Positions 39,677 through 49,553 of a stretch of 64,000 bases of DNA are shown here, piece after piece. Origin of the DNA: Desulfuromonas sp. (GTDB lineage: Bacteria > Desulfobacterota > Desulfuromonadia > Desulfuromonadales > Geopsychrobacteraceae); the NCBI GenBank assembly GCA_002868865.1, contig PKUC01000055.1:1-64000 (forward strand), written 5' to 3'. Made by a program: the position numbers and the translations under genes. The number at the start of each line of letters is the position of its first letter. The first letter of the stretch is position 1. The notes beneath the pieces were generated by a model. It ran no database searches, was not told the origin of the DNA, and was given only the letters and a program-made list of their open reading frames with translations.

Positions 39677-41929
39677 ATGTCTAAAAAAAGCGATGCACTC
39701 GAATATCACAGTATGGGTCGAAAAGGAAAGATTGAGGTCATCACCACCAAACCGTGCGCGACCAGCCGCGACCTGTCACTGGCCTACAGCCCGGGCGTAG
39801 CCGAGCCCTGTCTGGAAATCGAAAAAAACCCGAACGACGCCTATCAGTATACCGCCAAGGGGAACCTAGTAGCGGTTGTTTCAAACGGCACGGCTGTTCT
39901 TGGCCTGGGCGATATCGGCGCGCTGGCCGGCAAACCGGTCATGGAAGGGAAAGGTGTTCTCTTCAAAAGTTTTGCGGATGTCGACGTCTTCGATATCGAG
40001 CTGGACACCAAAGACAGCGACGAACTGATCCGCACCGTCAAACTGCTGGAGCCGACCTTCGGCGGTATCAACCTCGAGGACATCAAAGGTCCTGAATGCT
40101 TTTATATCGAAGAAGAGCTGCAGAAGATCTGCGATATCCCGATTTTTCACGATGACCAGCACGGCACCGCGATCATCTCCGCTGCAGGTATGGTTAACGC
40201 ACTTGAAATCACGGGCAAGAAAATAGAGGATGCCAAGATCGTCGTCAACGGAGCCGGCGCGGCCGGAATCGCCTGCGCCAATCTGGCCATCACCATGGGG
40301 ATCGACAAGAACAATGTCATCCTCTGCGACACCAAAGGCGTTATTTACAAGGGCCGTACCAACGGCATGAACGAGTATAAAGAACGCCTGGCCGCCGAAA
40401 CCGACGCCCGCACCCTCGAAGACGCCATGGTGGATGCAGACATCTTCTTCGGTGTGTCCGCCAAGGGCGCTCTGACCCCCGAAATGCTCAAGTCGATGGC
40501 CAAAGACCCCATTGTCTTCGCCATGGCCAACCCGGACCCGGAGATCACCCCGCCCGAAGCCAAAGCGGTCCGCGATGACGTCATTATCGGCACCGGTCGC
40601 TCCGATTATGAAAACCAGGTCAACAACGTTCTCTGTTTCCCGTTTTTGTTCCGCGGCGCCCTCGATACCCACGCCAGCGCCATCAACGACGAAATGAAAC
40701 TGGCCTGCGTCAAAGCACTGGCCGACCTCGCCAAGGAAGACGTGCCCGATTCGGTGCGCAAAGCCTATGCGGGCGAAGACATCAAGTTCGGCCGTCAGTA
40801 CCTGATCCCGAAACCGTTCGATCCGCGGGTTCTGCTCCATGTCGCTCCGGCGGTCGCGCAGGCGGCTATGGACAGCGGCGTAGCCCGCAAGCCAATCGAA
40901 GATATGCAAAAGTACAAAGAGTCCCTCGAAGCCCTGCAGGGTCGCTCTAAAGAGGTGATGCGCACCCTCATCAACAAAGCCAAATCGAATCCTAAGCGAC
41001 TGGTGTTCCCCGAAGGCGAAGAAGACAAAATCCTCCGCGCCAGCCAGATCATCGTCAATGAAGGGATCGCCAAACCGATCCTGCTGGGCGACACGGCAGA
41101 GATCAGCAGCAAAGCTGCGCAACTCAATATCGATTTGACCGGGATCGACATTATCGACCCCGCCACCAGCGAAAAACGGGGCGAGTACATCGACGCCCTC
41201 TTTGCAAAACGCCAACGTAAAGGAGTCACCCGCGCTGAAGCCAAGCGGATGATCAAATCCGACCCCAACTACTACGGTGCCATGATGGTCGAACAGGGTG
41301 ACGCGGACGCACTGCTTTCCGGTATCGACCACCATTATCCCGAAACGATCCGTCCAGCGCTTGAGATCATCGGCCAGAAAGAGGGTCTGTCCCGGGTCCA
41401 CGGTGCCTACATGATGGTCACCAAAAAGAACGTAGTCTTCTTTGCCGACACCACCGTAACCATCGACCCCACCGCCGAAGAGATGGCCGAGACAGCTATC
41501 CTGACGGCACAGGAAGCGAAAAACTTCGATTTTGAGCCACGGGTCGCGATGCTCAGCTTCTCCAACTTCGGCAGCGCCATCACGCCACACACCAGTAAAG
41601 TGGCCAAAGCAACGGCACTGGTCAAAGAGCAGGCTCCCGACCTGATCGTCGACGGCGAAATTCAGGCCAACGTTGCTCTCGACCCGGATCTGGTCGAGCA
41701 CCAGTACCCATTCAGTAAGTTGAAGGGTGACGCCAACGTCTTTATCTTCCCGGACCTGCAGTCGGGCAATATCAGCTACAAGCTGCTCAACAAACTCGGG
41801 GACGCCGAAGCGGTGGGGCCCATCCTCATGGGAATGAAGAAGCCGGTCCACGTCCTGCAGCGCGGTGACGACGTCGCCGACATCGTCAACATGGCCGCTG
41901 TCGCCGTAGTCGACGCACAAAACAAATAA
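39677..41929 (+). CDS. maeB: malic enzyme with C-terminal phosphotransacetylase-like domain (MaeB type)
   Basis: malic enzyme N-terminus ([38 protein letters not shown]) plus PTA-like C-terminus ([31 protein letters not shown]); GGAGG SD before ATG 39677. Confidence 0.95.
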   Translation: MSKKSDALEYHSMGRKGKIEVITTKPCATSRDLSLAYSPGVAEPCLEIEKNPNDAYQYTAKGNLVAVVSNGTAVLGLGDIGALAGKPVMEGKGVLFKSFADVDVFDIELDTKDSDELIRTVKLLEPTFGGINLEDIKGPECFYIEEELQKICDIPIFHDDQHGTAIISAAGMVNALEITGKKIEDAKIVVNGAGAAGIACANLAITMGIDKNNVILCDTKGVIYKGRTNGMNEYKERLAAETDARTLEDAMVDADIFFGVSAKGALTPEMLKSMAKDPIVFAMANPDPEITPPEAKAVRDDVIIGTGRSDYENQVNNVLCFPFLFRGALDTHASAINDEMKLACVKALADLAKEDVPDSVRKAYAGEDIKFGRQYLIPKPFDPRVLLHVAPAVAQAAMDSGVARKPIEDMQKYKESLEALQGRSKEVMRTLINKAKSNPKRLVFPEGEEDKILRASQIIVNEGIAKPILLGDTAEISSKAAQLNIDLTGIDIIDPATSEKRGEYIDALFAKRQRKGVTRAEAKRMIKSDPNYYGAMMVEQGDADALLSGIDHHYPETIRPALEIIGQKEGLSRVHGAYMMVTKKNVVFFADTTVTIDPTAEEMAETAILTAQEAKNFDFEPRVAMLSFSNFGSAITPHTSKVAKATALVKEQAPDLIVDGEIQANVALDPDLVEHQYPFSKLKGDANVFIFPDLQSGNISYKLLNKLGDAEAVGPILMGMKKPVHVLQRGDDVADIVNMAAVAVVDAQNK

Positions 41930-41955
41930 TCCGCACAGGGTATTACACCACAAAG

Positions 41956-41999
41956 AAATAAAAGAGGAGCACCCGGTAACGGTGCTCCTCTTTTATTTT
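41956..41999. terminator. intrinsic terminator after maeB
   Basis: AATAAAAGAGGAGCACC-CGGTAAC-GGTGCTCCTCTTTTATTTT. Confidence 0.9.
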
Positions 42000-42090
42000 G
42001 ACTTTTCTCGACCAGACCGCTTTCCCCCTTTAAGAATCGTCATCCCTTTGTTAAGATGTGCGCCGCACAAAAACACACAGAGGAGTTCCC

Positions 42091-43479
42091 ATGAAATATC
42101 GTTCAACACGTGGACAGGTCAGCGGCTTATCGTTTAAAGATGCGGTCATGATGGGCCTCGCCGACGATGGCGGTCTGCTCCTGCCGGAGAGTATCCCGAC
42201 CTTCGACAAAGAGGAGCTTGAGGCTCTCGCCGAATTGCCCTATACCGAACTGGCATTCCGCGTGATTTCACAATTTGCCGACGATATCCCTGCGAACGAC
42301 CTGAAAGATCTGATTGATCGGTCCTACGCTTCTTTCGAGCACCCGCAGGTTACACCGGTCGTCTCTGAAGATGGTGTCCACATCCTCGAGCTATTTCACG
42401 GCCCGACCCTCGCTTTTAAGGATGTTGCCTTGCAACTGCTCGGCAACCTGTTCGAGTATCTGCTCAAAGAGCGTAACCAGCATATGAACATTATCGGCGC
42501 GACCAGCGGCGATACCGGCAGTGCAGCAATTTACGGCGTCCGCGGCAAACAGAACATCAATATCTTCATCCTCCATCCCAAGGGACGGGTTTCTCCGATC
42601 CAGGAGATGCAGATGACTACGGTCACAGACGCCAACGTGTTCAACATCGCCGTAGAAGGAACCTTCGACGATGCCCAGTCGATCGTCAAGGAGATCTTCG
42701 GTGATCTCGACTACAAAGAGAAGCACGCCCTCGGTGCCGTCAATTCCATCAACTGGGCACGAGTACTCGCCCAGGTGGTCTACTATTTTTATGCCTGTTT
42801 TCAGGTTCAGAAACAGACCGGCGCGGAGCAGGTCGAATTTTCCGTGCCCACCGGAAACTTTGGTGACATCTTCGCCGGCTACATCGCCCGGCGCATGGGT
42901 GTCCCCATCAAGCGCCTGATCCTGGCCACCAACGCCAACAACATCCTCAGCCGCTTCGTCAATCAGGGTGACTACTCCGCCGCCACGGTGAACCACTCTC
43001 TCTCACCGTCAATGGATATTCAGGTGGCGAGCAACTTTGAGCGGTATCTGTTTTATCTCTACGGGGAAGATGCGGCGCGGGTTAACGCCGCGATGGACAA
43101 TTTTAAGCAGAGCGGAGAGTTGACCTTCAGCAATGAGGAGATCGCCGAGGTCCAACACACCTTTGCCGCCGCCTCCATCGATGATGAACAAACAGTCGAA
43201 ACCATCCGCACCTTTCACCAACAGACCGGATACCTTCTCGATCCTCATACAGCAGTCGGTCTCGGTGCCGGACATCAGGTGCGGGATAAAAACACACCAC
43301 TGATCTGCCTGGCGACTGCTCACCCGGCCAAATTTGGCGATGCGGTAAAGCTGGCGATCGGAAACGACCCTGAATTACCCCCCGCATTTCAGGGGATCGA
43401 CACATTGGAGAAAAGGGTCCAGGTCCTGCCCGCCACGGTTGACCACATCAAGAACTATGTCGATCAGCACGCCCTGTAA
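42091..43479 (+). CDS. thrC: threonine synthase
   Basis: MKYRSTRGQVSGLSFKDAVMMGLADDGGLLLPE, FHGPTLAFKDVALQLLG, TSGDTGSAAI, SVPTGNFGDIFAGY. Confidence 0.95.
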   Translation: MKYRSTRGQVSGLSFKDAVMMGLADDGGLLLPESIPTFDKEELEALAELPYTELAFRVISQFADDIPANDLKDLIDRSYASFEHPQVTPVVSEDGVHILELFHGPTLAFKDVALQLLGNLFEYLLKERNQHMNIIGATSGDTGSAAIYGVRGKQNINIFILHPKGRVSPIQEMQMTTVTDANVFNIAVEGTFDDAQSIVKEIFGDLDYKEKHALGAVNSINWARVLAQVVYYFYACFQVQKQTGAEQVEFSVPTGNFGDIFAGYIARRMGVPIKRLILATNANNILSRFVNQGDYSAATVNHSLSPSMDIQVASNFERYLFYLYGEDAARVNAAMDNFKQSGELTFSNEEIAEVQHTFAAASIDDEQTVETIRTFHQQTGYLLDPHTAVGLGAGHQVRDKNTPLICLATAHPAKFGDAVKLAIGNDPELPPAFQGIDTLEKRVQVLPATVDHIKNYVDQHAL

Positions 43480-43554
43480 CACGGCCGCCAACCCGAGAGT
43501 TACGACGGACAATCGAACCAAGAAAGACAGGGAGGCACACGCCACAAGCGCGGT

Positions 43555-44079
43555 TCAAGCCGTGGGCAGATAGAGCTGGCAGGCGCGGCGATATCCCGGT
43601 TCTGTCACCAGGCTGCGACTGAGAATCTCCTCAATACGGTGCTGCTCCTTACCAGAGACAACCTCGGTCAGATTCACCAGCGCGTCCGCGTCCCAAAGGA
43701 TACGGAACTCAGGGGAGTCGACCCCTGCCGGGGTGTGATGCCGTGACACCAGCAGGCACACCGCATCAATCAATTCTGGATCGACACCCAACCGCTGCAG
43801 AATCTGCCTGGCTACGGGCGGCCCCTCAACCTCCTGCTGCTTACCGGCACAGCAACCATACTTCCGTTCAGCCTCTGGGATGCCGATATCATGCAGATAG
43901 CAGGCGGCCAGAGTCAGGACGGGCTGCGCATCGATAAATCCCAGCAGAAACCGTGCATGGGCAGTCACTTTCAGGGCGTGGGCAATACGCCGCTGATCTG
44001 CACCAAAATAGAACTCCATAGCCTCACGGACCTGCGCCAAAAACGCCCCATCTGTCTCGCTGATCGTTACGGTGGTCAT
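43555..44079 (-). CDS. HD-domain protein
   Basis: RIAHALKVTAHARFLL ... AACYLHDIGIPEAERKYG ... LVSRHHTP; start at MTTVTISETDG. Confidence 0.82.
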   Translation of the reverse strand: MTTVTISETDGAFLAQVREAMEFYFGADQRRIAHALKVTAHARFLLGFIDAQPVLTLAACYLHDIGIPEAERKYGCCAGKQQEVEGPPVARQILQRLGVDPELIDAVCLLVSRHHTPAGVDSPEFRILWDADALVNLTEVVSGKEQHRIEEILSRSLVTEPGYRRACQLYLPTA

Positions 44080-44083
44080 CGAC

Positions 44084-44500
44084 TCATCTATCCAGCGGAA
44101 AAATTTTTGCGGTGGCCTCCGCATGGACGACCCCATCGACCTCGATCTTTGATGTCGCCTGCCAGACCCGCCGACGTCGGTCGACCAACTGCCCTGTGAC
44201 GACAATCTCGGAATCGACGGCAACGGGTTTACGAAATTTGACCGTCAGTTCTGCGGTCACAAACTGTTCTCCCGCCGCCAGACAGGCATAGACACAGGCT
44301 TCGTCGAGCAATGATGACAGAATGCCGCCGTGGGCAACCCCGGACCAGCCCTGAAATGATTCGGCAATCCGTAACCGGCAATGGCTGCTTTGCCGCTGTC
44401 GATCTATCGTAAACTCAGCCTTCAAGCCGGTCTCGTTCGACTGGCCACAAACAAAGCAGTGTCCGTCCGCTTCCACCTCTGGACGTTTTATCTCACTCAT
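44084..44500 (-). CDS. PaaI-family acyl-CoA thioesterase
   Basis: hotdog fold motif FQGWSGVAHGGILSSLLDEA, ELTVKFRKPVAVDSEIVVTG. Confidence 0.85.
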   Translation of the reverse strand: MSEIKRPEVEADGHCFVCGQSNETGLKAEFTIDRQRQSSHCRLRIAESFQGWSGVAHGGILSSLLDEACVYACLAAGEQFVTAELTVKFRKPVAVDSEIVVTGQLVDRRRRVWQATSKIEVDGVVHAEATAKIFPLDR

Positions 44501-44555
44501 CGTCTCCCCCGTTCACATTTGACCACAATCGCCGCAGATAAACACAAGGGCCCCA

Positions 44556-45143
44556 TTAACCCTTCTGCATATGCTCCAGCAGTTCTTTCCCGACCGATTC
44601 GGCATTGTCCAGCACCGCCGAATCGGCCTGAACACTTCCGGCCTCAAAAAAGCCCAGACCTGTCACCGAACCAACCACCTCAAGACCGATATCTCTCGAA
44701 AAATCGGTCAACAAGGACAGGGTATTACCCATCGCTGCAACTTCGGACTGTTCACAGACCGCAATCGTGATGCAAGCCTTTCCTGTTCTCATATACTTAC
44801 CGATCCACTGGTGTCGGCAAACCGGAAACTGGATCAGACTGTAGCATCGATCAACAAAACGCTTCATATCGGAGGTGACCGAATACCAGTAGGTCGGAGA
44901 GGCGAGGATGACCCCGTCTGCCGCATCTACCTTCTCGATCAGCTCCGAAAAACCATCTTTAATGACACAGTCCCAGCTTTTGCAGCAAGCCTCGCAACCG
45001 GTGCAGGCATCGATAGCATAGTCACCAAGAAAAACCGTTTCGGTTTGTGCCCCTGCCGCCAGAGCAGGCGTCAGGACAGAGCGGATCAAGGCATCGGTGT
45101 TCCCCTTCTTACGCCTGCTGCCATTTATTGCCAGAATGTTCAC
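44556..45143 (-). CDS. flavodoxin-fold NAD(P)H-dependent FMN reductase family protein
   Basis: NILAINGSRRKKGNTDALIRSVL, CTGCEACCKSWDC, ADGVILASPTYWYSVTSDMKRFVDRCY; GTG start with GGAG SD. Confidence 0.87.
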   Translation of the reverse strand: MNILAINGSRRKKGNTDALIRSVLTPALAAGAQTETVFLGDYAIDACTGCEACCKSWDCVIKDGFSELIEKVDAADGVILASPTYWYSVTSDMKRFVDRCYSLIQFPVCRHQWIGKYMRTGKACITIAVCEQSEVAAMGNTLSLLTDFSRDIGLEVVGSVTGLGFFEAGSVQADSAVLDNAESVGKELLEHMQKG

Positions 45144-45302
45144 ATCAAAGCTCCTGTCTCCCTTCTGTTCGCTACTCTGCAGATGCCGTTTCTCCCTGCT
45201 GAAACACACCAGTACGGTGGAGGCGTCTGCGCAAGAAACCTAACAGGTGGCAGAGTATTATTCAAGGACGCCGCCCTGAAAACAGTACTGCACCAGCCAT
45301 AA

Positions 45303-45340
45303 AGAACGCCCACTCGCGAATCATCGTAAGTGGGCGTTTT
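45303..45340. terminator. intrinsic terminator downstream of tRNA-Arg
   Basis: AACGCCCACT ... AGTGGGCGTTTT inverted repeat adjacent to the tRNA 3' end. Confidence 0.75.
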
Positions 45341-45346
45341 GGATAT

Positions 45347-45423
45347 TGGCGACCCCGACAGGATTCGAACCTGTGACCTACTGCTTAGGAGGCAGTTGCT
45401 CTATCCAGCTGAGCTACGGGGTC
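45347..45423 (-). tRNA. tRNA-Arg (anticodon CCT), CCA encoded
   Basis: reverse complement GACCCCGTAGCTCAGCTGGATAGAGCAACTGCCTCCTAAGCAGTAGGTCACAGGTTCGAATCCTGTCGGGGTCGCCA folds as a cloverleaf; anticodon loop CTCCTAA. Confidence 0.96.
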
Positions 45424-45491
45424 ATTACTGGTATTGCTGACTTAACTTGTTGTTTTACCCAGCTGCTTACTTGTCTTGTTTGTGCCTATCG

Positions 45492-45519
45492 GTTATCCTT
45501 GCGAATTATCGTTTGTCAA
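45492..45519 (-). promoter_or_regulatory. candidate promoter for tRNA-Arg
   Basis: on minus strand TTGACA, 16 nt, GATAAC about 70 nt upstream of the tRNA 5' end. Confidence 0.45.
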
Positions 45520-45701
45520 CAATAGCGCAAGCGAAATGGCTTACAGAACCCTATATCGGAATACAAAACCCGCGTGAAAGACGGTACGAGATTATGGAGG
45601 GGCAAGGCTTCTGCGTCAAGACCTTTCCCACCGGCGACGTTTCGCTCAGCAACCGTTTAGAAAAATGTGATTTGAATTCTAAACATCAAAGGAGGAAAGA
45701 A

Positions 45702-47198
45702 ATGAAAAACAATCTGATGATCTTCATTCTTGCCTTACTCACGCTCATGCTATCTGCATGTAGCAGCAGCGACAGTGACGACAAAAAAACAAGCGGTAGC
45801 ATTTCAGACCTCACAGAAGGCATCTACATCCTCACCGTTGACGGTGAATATGACAGCGTTGTTGAAGTCGCAATAATGGACGGTTTCATCATCGTAAACT
45901 ACTGCGATGAAGATGAAGACGTTTTTACCGTGAGCTCTTCAGGAACCGCCGTTGCGGACATTTCAGACCTTGAAGACGACTATTCAGGCAGCGCGACAGT
46001 CACCACCTTCACTTCCACTTCGTTTAGCGGAACATACTCCCAAACCGAAGGCGGCATAACCAACAGCGGTACATTCAAATTCGGCAAATCTACCGACAGC
46101 TCACTGGGAATCTGCGAAGACGGCAGTAGCTATGTCGGCGGCGGAGACTCCTCCAGCCCCGACACATCCGGAAGCACCACCGATCTGGACGAAGGGCTCT
46201 ACACAATCACGGTAGATGGCGAATTTGACGGCTACGCAGACGTTACAGCCACTGACGCTGCAATCACCGCCACCTACTGCGATGGCGATCAGGACGTGTT
46301 TGTTTTTACCTCGTCGGGAACCGCCATCTCCAACCTCTCCGAACCCGCGGAAGGAACCTCTGGTACCGCTACGGCAACCACCTTCTCTTCAACGTCCTTT
46401 AGCGGCCTCTACGTCTTCACCGAAGATAGCACAACTGGCAGTGGGACGTTCGTCTTCAGCAAAACGTCCGACAGTGAAGCCGAACTTTGCGGCGAAGGCG
46501 GCAGCGATGGCAGTTCGTCCAGCACCGATCCATCCGGAAACATTGCCGACTTCAGCGAAGGCGTTTATATCACTGACGAGGACTATGCCGGCTATTTCTC
46601 CATCGTTGATGGTGAAATGGTTTTTGAAAACTGCGACGGAGAAAAATCGTCCTGGGCGATTACCGACGGCATAGTCTCTAATTCCTGGTCAAGTGAAGAC
46701 GGCTCTGGCAGCACTGCACTCACAGGCTTCTCTTCTACCGAAATAACTGGCTATAGCAGCGGTATTGATGAGGGCTACTCTTACAGCTATCCCCTTGCAT
46801 TTTATAAATCTACCCAATCTTTTGCAGAAACCTGTCAGGATGTTGGCCAGATCTACGGTTCCGCATCGGACGCCACTGATGGTGTTTATACCCTTTCCAT
46901 GCCCGAAGAAGCGCTTCAAGTATTCGATCTCACCATAACCTCCGACAGCTTGATCTTTAATGACTGCAATGGTGAAGACGATATTTTCACCATCAACAGC
47001 TCTGGATCGGCAACGCTCGACATTTCGGACGAAGATGGGCCGGGACTTGTCGGCATCAATTATTATTCTGCAACCACTCTTAGTGGATTTTTGTCATTTG
47101 AAGACTACGAAACAGGCTACGAATTCTACGAATTTTTCGACTTGAACAAAATGACGATCAGCAAATCAGAAGCCTGCAGTCTCTATCCCCCAGAGTAA
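45702..47198 (+). CDS. secreted lipoprotein with four divergent ~105-aa internal repeats, no recognised family
   Basis: GGAGG SD before ATG 45702; signal peptide MKNNLMIFILALLTLMLSAC (lipobox LSAC, Ser at +2); four repeats each with EG(I/L/V)Y near the start and two Cys. Confidence 0.8.
   Translation: MKNNLMIFILALLTLMLSACSSSDSDDKKTSGSISDLTEGIYILTVDGEYDSVVEVAIMDGFIIVNYCDEDEDVFTVSSSGTAVADISDLEDDYSGSATVTTFTSTSFSGTYSQTEGGITNSGTFKFGKSTDSSLGICEDGSSYVGGGDSSSPDTSGSTTDLDEGLYTITVDGEFDGYADVTATDAAITATYCDGDQDVFVFTSSGTAISNLSEPAEGTSGTATATTFSSTSFSGLYVFTEDSTTGSGTFVFSKTSDSEAELCGEGGSDGSSSSTDPSGNIADFSEGVYITDEDYAGYFSIVDGEMVFENCDGEKSSWAITDGIVSNSWSSEDGSGSTALTGFSSTEITGYSSGIDEGYSYSYPLAFYKSTQSFAETCQDVGQIYGSASDATDGVYTLSMPEEALQVFDLTITSDSLIFNDCNGEDDIFTINSSGSATLDISDEDGPGLVGINYYSATTLSGFLSFEDYETGYEFYEFFDLNKMTISKSEACSLYPPE
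45801..47195 (+). repeat. four degenerate protein-coding tandem repeats inside the lipoprotein gene
   Basis: repeat starts near 45801, 46176, 46539 and 46860; shared pattern (S/D)D..(E/D)G(I/L/V)Y...(Y/N/D)C(D/N)...(S/T)..SG...C. Confidence 0.75.
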
Positions 47199-47215
47199 GC
47201 ACCTTCAATCAAAAC

Positions 47216-47254
47216 AAATTGGGTGGGCAGCGCAAAAAGCTGCCCACCCAATTT
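47216..47254. terminator. intrinsic terminator after lipoprotein gene
   Basis: perfect 16-bp arms AAATTGGGTGGGCAGC / GCTGCCCACCCAATTT around a 7-nt loop. Confidence 0.9.
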
Positions 47255-47443
47255 CGCCGCAACGTAAAACAGCAGTGGGACTCATCCGATAAACAACTCA
47301 CCGACATAAAACCCGCATCGCCCGCTTGCTCGCCGATGCCACACCGGCCACCGAACAAGCCCGCTATCCGAATGTCCTGTTGGCGATCCTGTTCACCAGC
47401 CTCATCTGCATCATGCTGCCATTCGACTCAAGGTAGTGGACAC

Positions 47444-47480
47444 AAAAAAGCGGCCCCAGATAACCTGGAGCCGCTTTTTA
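47444..47480. terminator. second intrinsic terminator-like hairpin
   Basis: AAAAAAGCGGCCCCA-GATAACC-TGGAGCCGCTTTTT, one mismatch. Confidence 0.75.
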
Positions 47481-47563
47481 TATGCATCCCATGTCGCAAG
47501 CCGACATTTTTTTCTAAAAACCAAACAGCCTAAAATCGTTTAAATTACGCAATCAAGAGCCAT

Positions 47564-47604
47564 GTTAAGGAGGCAGCTGCTCTATCCAGTTGAGCTACGG
47601 GGTC
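47564..47604 (-). pseudogene. truncated, diverged copy of the 5' half of tRNA-Arg(CCT)
   Basis: reverse complement GACCCCGTAGCTCAACTGGATAGAGCAGCTGCCTCCTTAACA matches the tRNA from 5' end through the anticodon loop with about four mismatches; 3' half absent. Confidence 0.85.
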
Positions 47605-47703
47605 AAATCGGTATTTTCAACGAGAGGGATATCAATGTTTCAATGGCATTAGGTCGGAGCATGCCTTTCGTTATGCCTTGCTTCCTAAGACCCATGTCAT
47701 TTA

Positions 47704-47889
47704 TCAACTCAACGGCGGCATCTTTTCAATCAATATCGAGGTCCAGTAGCTCAGCGCTGCAGCGACCCCGAGAAAAAACAATCCCATCATCGCACAAACC
47801 AGTGCGTGCCGCTTGCGGTTCCGACGCAACCCCAGATACGAAATAATCAGACAGAGTATCCCAAGGGGGATAAAGAGAATAATGATCAT
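47704..47889 (-). CDS. small two-TM membrane protein (61 aa)
   Basis: MIIILFIPLGILCLIISYLGLRRNRKRHALVCAMMGLFFLGVAAALSYWTSIL; two hydrophobic helices. Confidence 0.5.
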   Translation of the reverse strand: MIIILFIPLGILCLIISYLGLRRNRKRHALVCAMMGLFFLGVAAALSYWTSILIEKMPPLS

Positions 47890-47956
47890 GGTTGCGGTGG
47901 TGAGTCAGCCCGAAGCAGCATTAAACAGCTCTACAGTTCCTTACGCGACGCAACCG

Positions 47957-48472
47957 TTAAAACTTAAGCAGACTGAATACTTTGCCTTCGGGCAATTTTT
48001 GACGACCGTTCAGAAATTCCAGCTCGGCCATAAAAGCACATTCACGGATTTCCGCGCCGAATTCCTGGACCAGATCGACCACCGCTGCCATGGTCCCCCC
48101 CGTTGCCAGCAGATCGTCAGCGACAATCACTTTATCCCCCGGCTTAAAGGCGTCCTCATGGATTTCGAGGGTGTCGCTGCCATATTCGAGCTCGTAACTG
48201 ATACTGCGGGTCTTGTAGGGGAGTTTTCCGGGCTTGCGGACCAGGGTGATTCCGGTCCCGAGTTTATAGGCCAGCGCCGAGCCGAGGATAAAACCACGGG
48301 CCTCGATACCAACAATCTGATCGATTTTTTCACCGACGTAGCGATGCGCCAGCAGATCGATCATCCGATGGAACGATTTTGCATCCGACAACAGGGTGGT
48401 AATGTCTTTAAAAATAATTCCCTGCTTGGGGAAGTCGGGAATATCGCGAATAATACCTTTGAGTTCGTCCAT
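47957..48472 (-). CDS. apt: adenine phosphoribosyltransferase
   Basis: [60 protein letters not shown]. Confidence 0.96.
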   Translation of the reverse strand: MDELKGIIRDIPDFPKQGIIFKDITTLLSDAKSFHRMIDLLAHRYVGEKIDQIVGIEARGFILGSALAYKLGTGITLVRKPGKLPYKTRSISYELEYGSDTLEIHEDAFKPGDKVIVADDLLATGGTMAAVVDLVQEFGAEIRECAFMAELEFLNGRQKLPEGKVFSLLKF

Positions 48473-48490
48473 CTTCTGCTCCGTCGATGT

Positions 48491-49486
48491 TTATGGTTCT
48501 GTACTTTCACCCGTCCCGCGGGCGACGGTCTCTTCTTGAATCTGTCGCAGCTTCGCCAGACTTTTGGCTTCGATCTGCCGGATCCGCTCGCGGGTCACCC
48601 CAAACCGTTGTCCAATGGTATCCAGCGTCTGCGGCTCACGATCATCCAGCCCAAACCGCAGGACCAGAATCTCCCGTTCATTGTCGGTCAATCCTTCCAG
48701 CCAGTCTGAAACATGGCCATAACGATCCAGATCCTCTATCAGGGTACTGGGATCGATACTGTTCTTGTCTTCGATGGTATCGATCAGGCTGTAATCACTA
48801 TTTTCACCCATAGGGTGTTCAATCGAGTAGGTTTTTTTCAGCAGCACCGACATCCGGCTGACATACGCCGGAGTTGCGCCCATAGCGTCTGCAATCTCCT
48901 CGAGGGTTGGTTCACGCTTGAGGCGCTGCAGAAGTTCACGACTGATCTTGACCAGCTTATTGATATCGTCCGCCACATGGACCGGAAGACGGATAGTGCG
49001 GCTCTGATTGACAAGGGCGCGTTCGATCGATTGACGGACCCACCAGGTTGCATAGGTGGAAAAACGACAGCCCTTACTGACCTTGAACCGCTCGACAGCT
49101 TTGATCAGGCCCATATTGCCCTCTTCGATCAGATCGAGAAACGGCAAACCCCGATTCATGTACCGTTTGGAAATCTTCACCACGAGACGCAGATTGGATT
49201 CGATCATCCGGTCCCGGGCGGCCATATCGCCTTTGGCGATCTGGCCTGCCAATTCCCGTTCTTCAGCGGCCGTCAGCAGCGTACTCTTTTGAATCTCCTT
49301 GAGATACAGCTTGATCGCATCGGCAGACGCACCTTCATCTTCGCTGGCGCGGCTTTTCTCACTCCGTGACGAGTGGCTCTTGCTCGAAGGGACATCCCCA
49401 CCAGGGTGTGCAGCCATCCCCCCTGCCGACTCCAGCTCTTCGTCAGGAGAGCGTCTTTGTTCAAAGTCTGAAAACAGATCATCCAT
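48491..49486 (-). CDS. rpoS: RNA polymerase sigma factor RpoS
   Basis: sigma70 regions 2-4 ([53 protein letters not shown]); [10 protein letters not shown]; position next to nlpD/pcm/surE. Confidence 0.92.
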   Translation of the reverse strand: MDDLFSDFEQRRSPDEELESAGGMAAHPGGDVPSSKSHSSRSEKSRASEDEGASADAIKLYLKEIQKSTLLTAAEERELAGQIAKGDMAARDRMIESNLRLVVKISKRYMNRGLPFLDLIEEGNMGLIKAVERFKVSKGCRFSTYATWWVRQSIERALVNQSRTIRLPVHVADDINKLVKISRELLQRLKREPTLEEIADAMGATPAYVSRMSVLLKKTYSIEHPMGENSDYSLIDTIEDKNSIDPSTLIEDLDRYGHVSDWLEGLTDNEREILVLRFGLDDREPQTLDTIGQRFGVTRERIRQIEAKSLAKLRQIQEETVARGTGESTEP

Positions 49487-49553
49487 AAAAACTACCCCTT
49501 CCGTGAAACAGTCAACAGGCTACTCATACCGCAGTCTAGAAGTGACTACAGAA

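Noticed and set aside
39881-41953. 690-aa minus-strand ORF opposite maeB
   Set aside because: The plus-strand MaeB has clear enzyme motifs; the antisense frame is Asp/Val/Gly-rich low-information protein, a typical shadow ORF from strong codon bias.
45447-45701. N-terminal extension of the lipoprotein ORF as given in the track
   Set aside because: The signal peptide, lipobox and GGAGG site place the start at 45702; the upstream part is probably non-coding.
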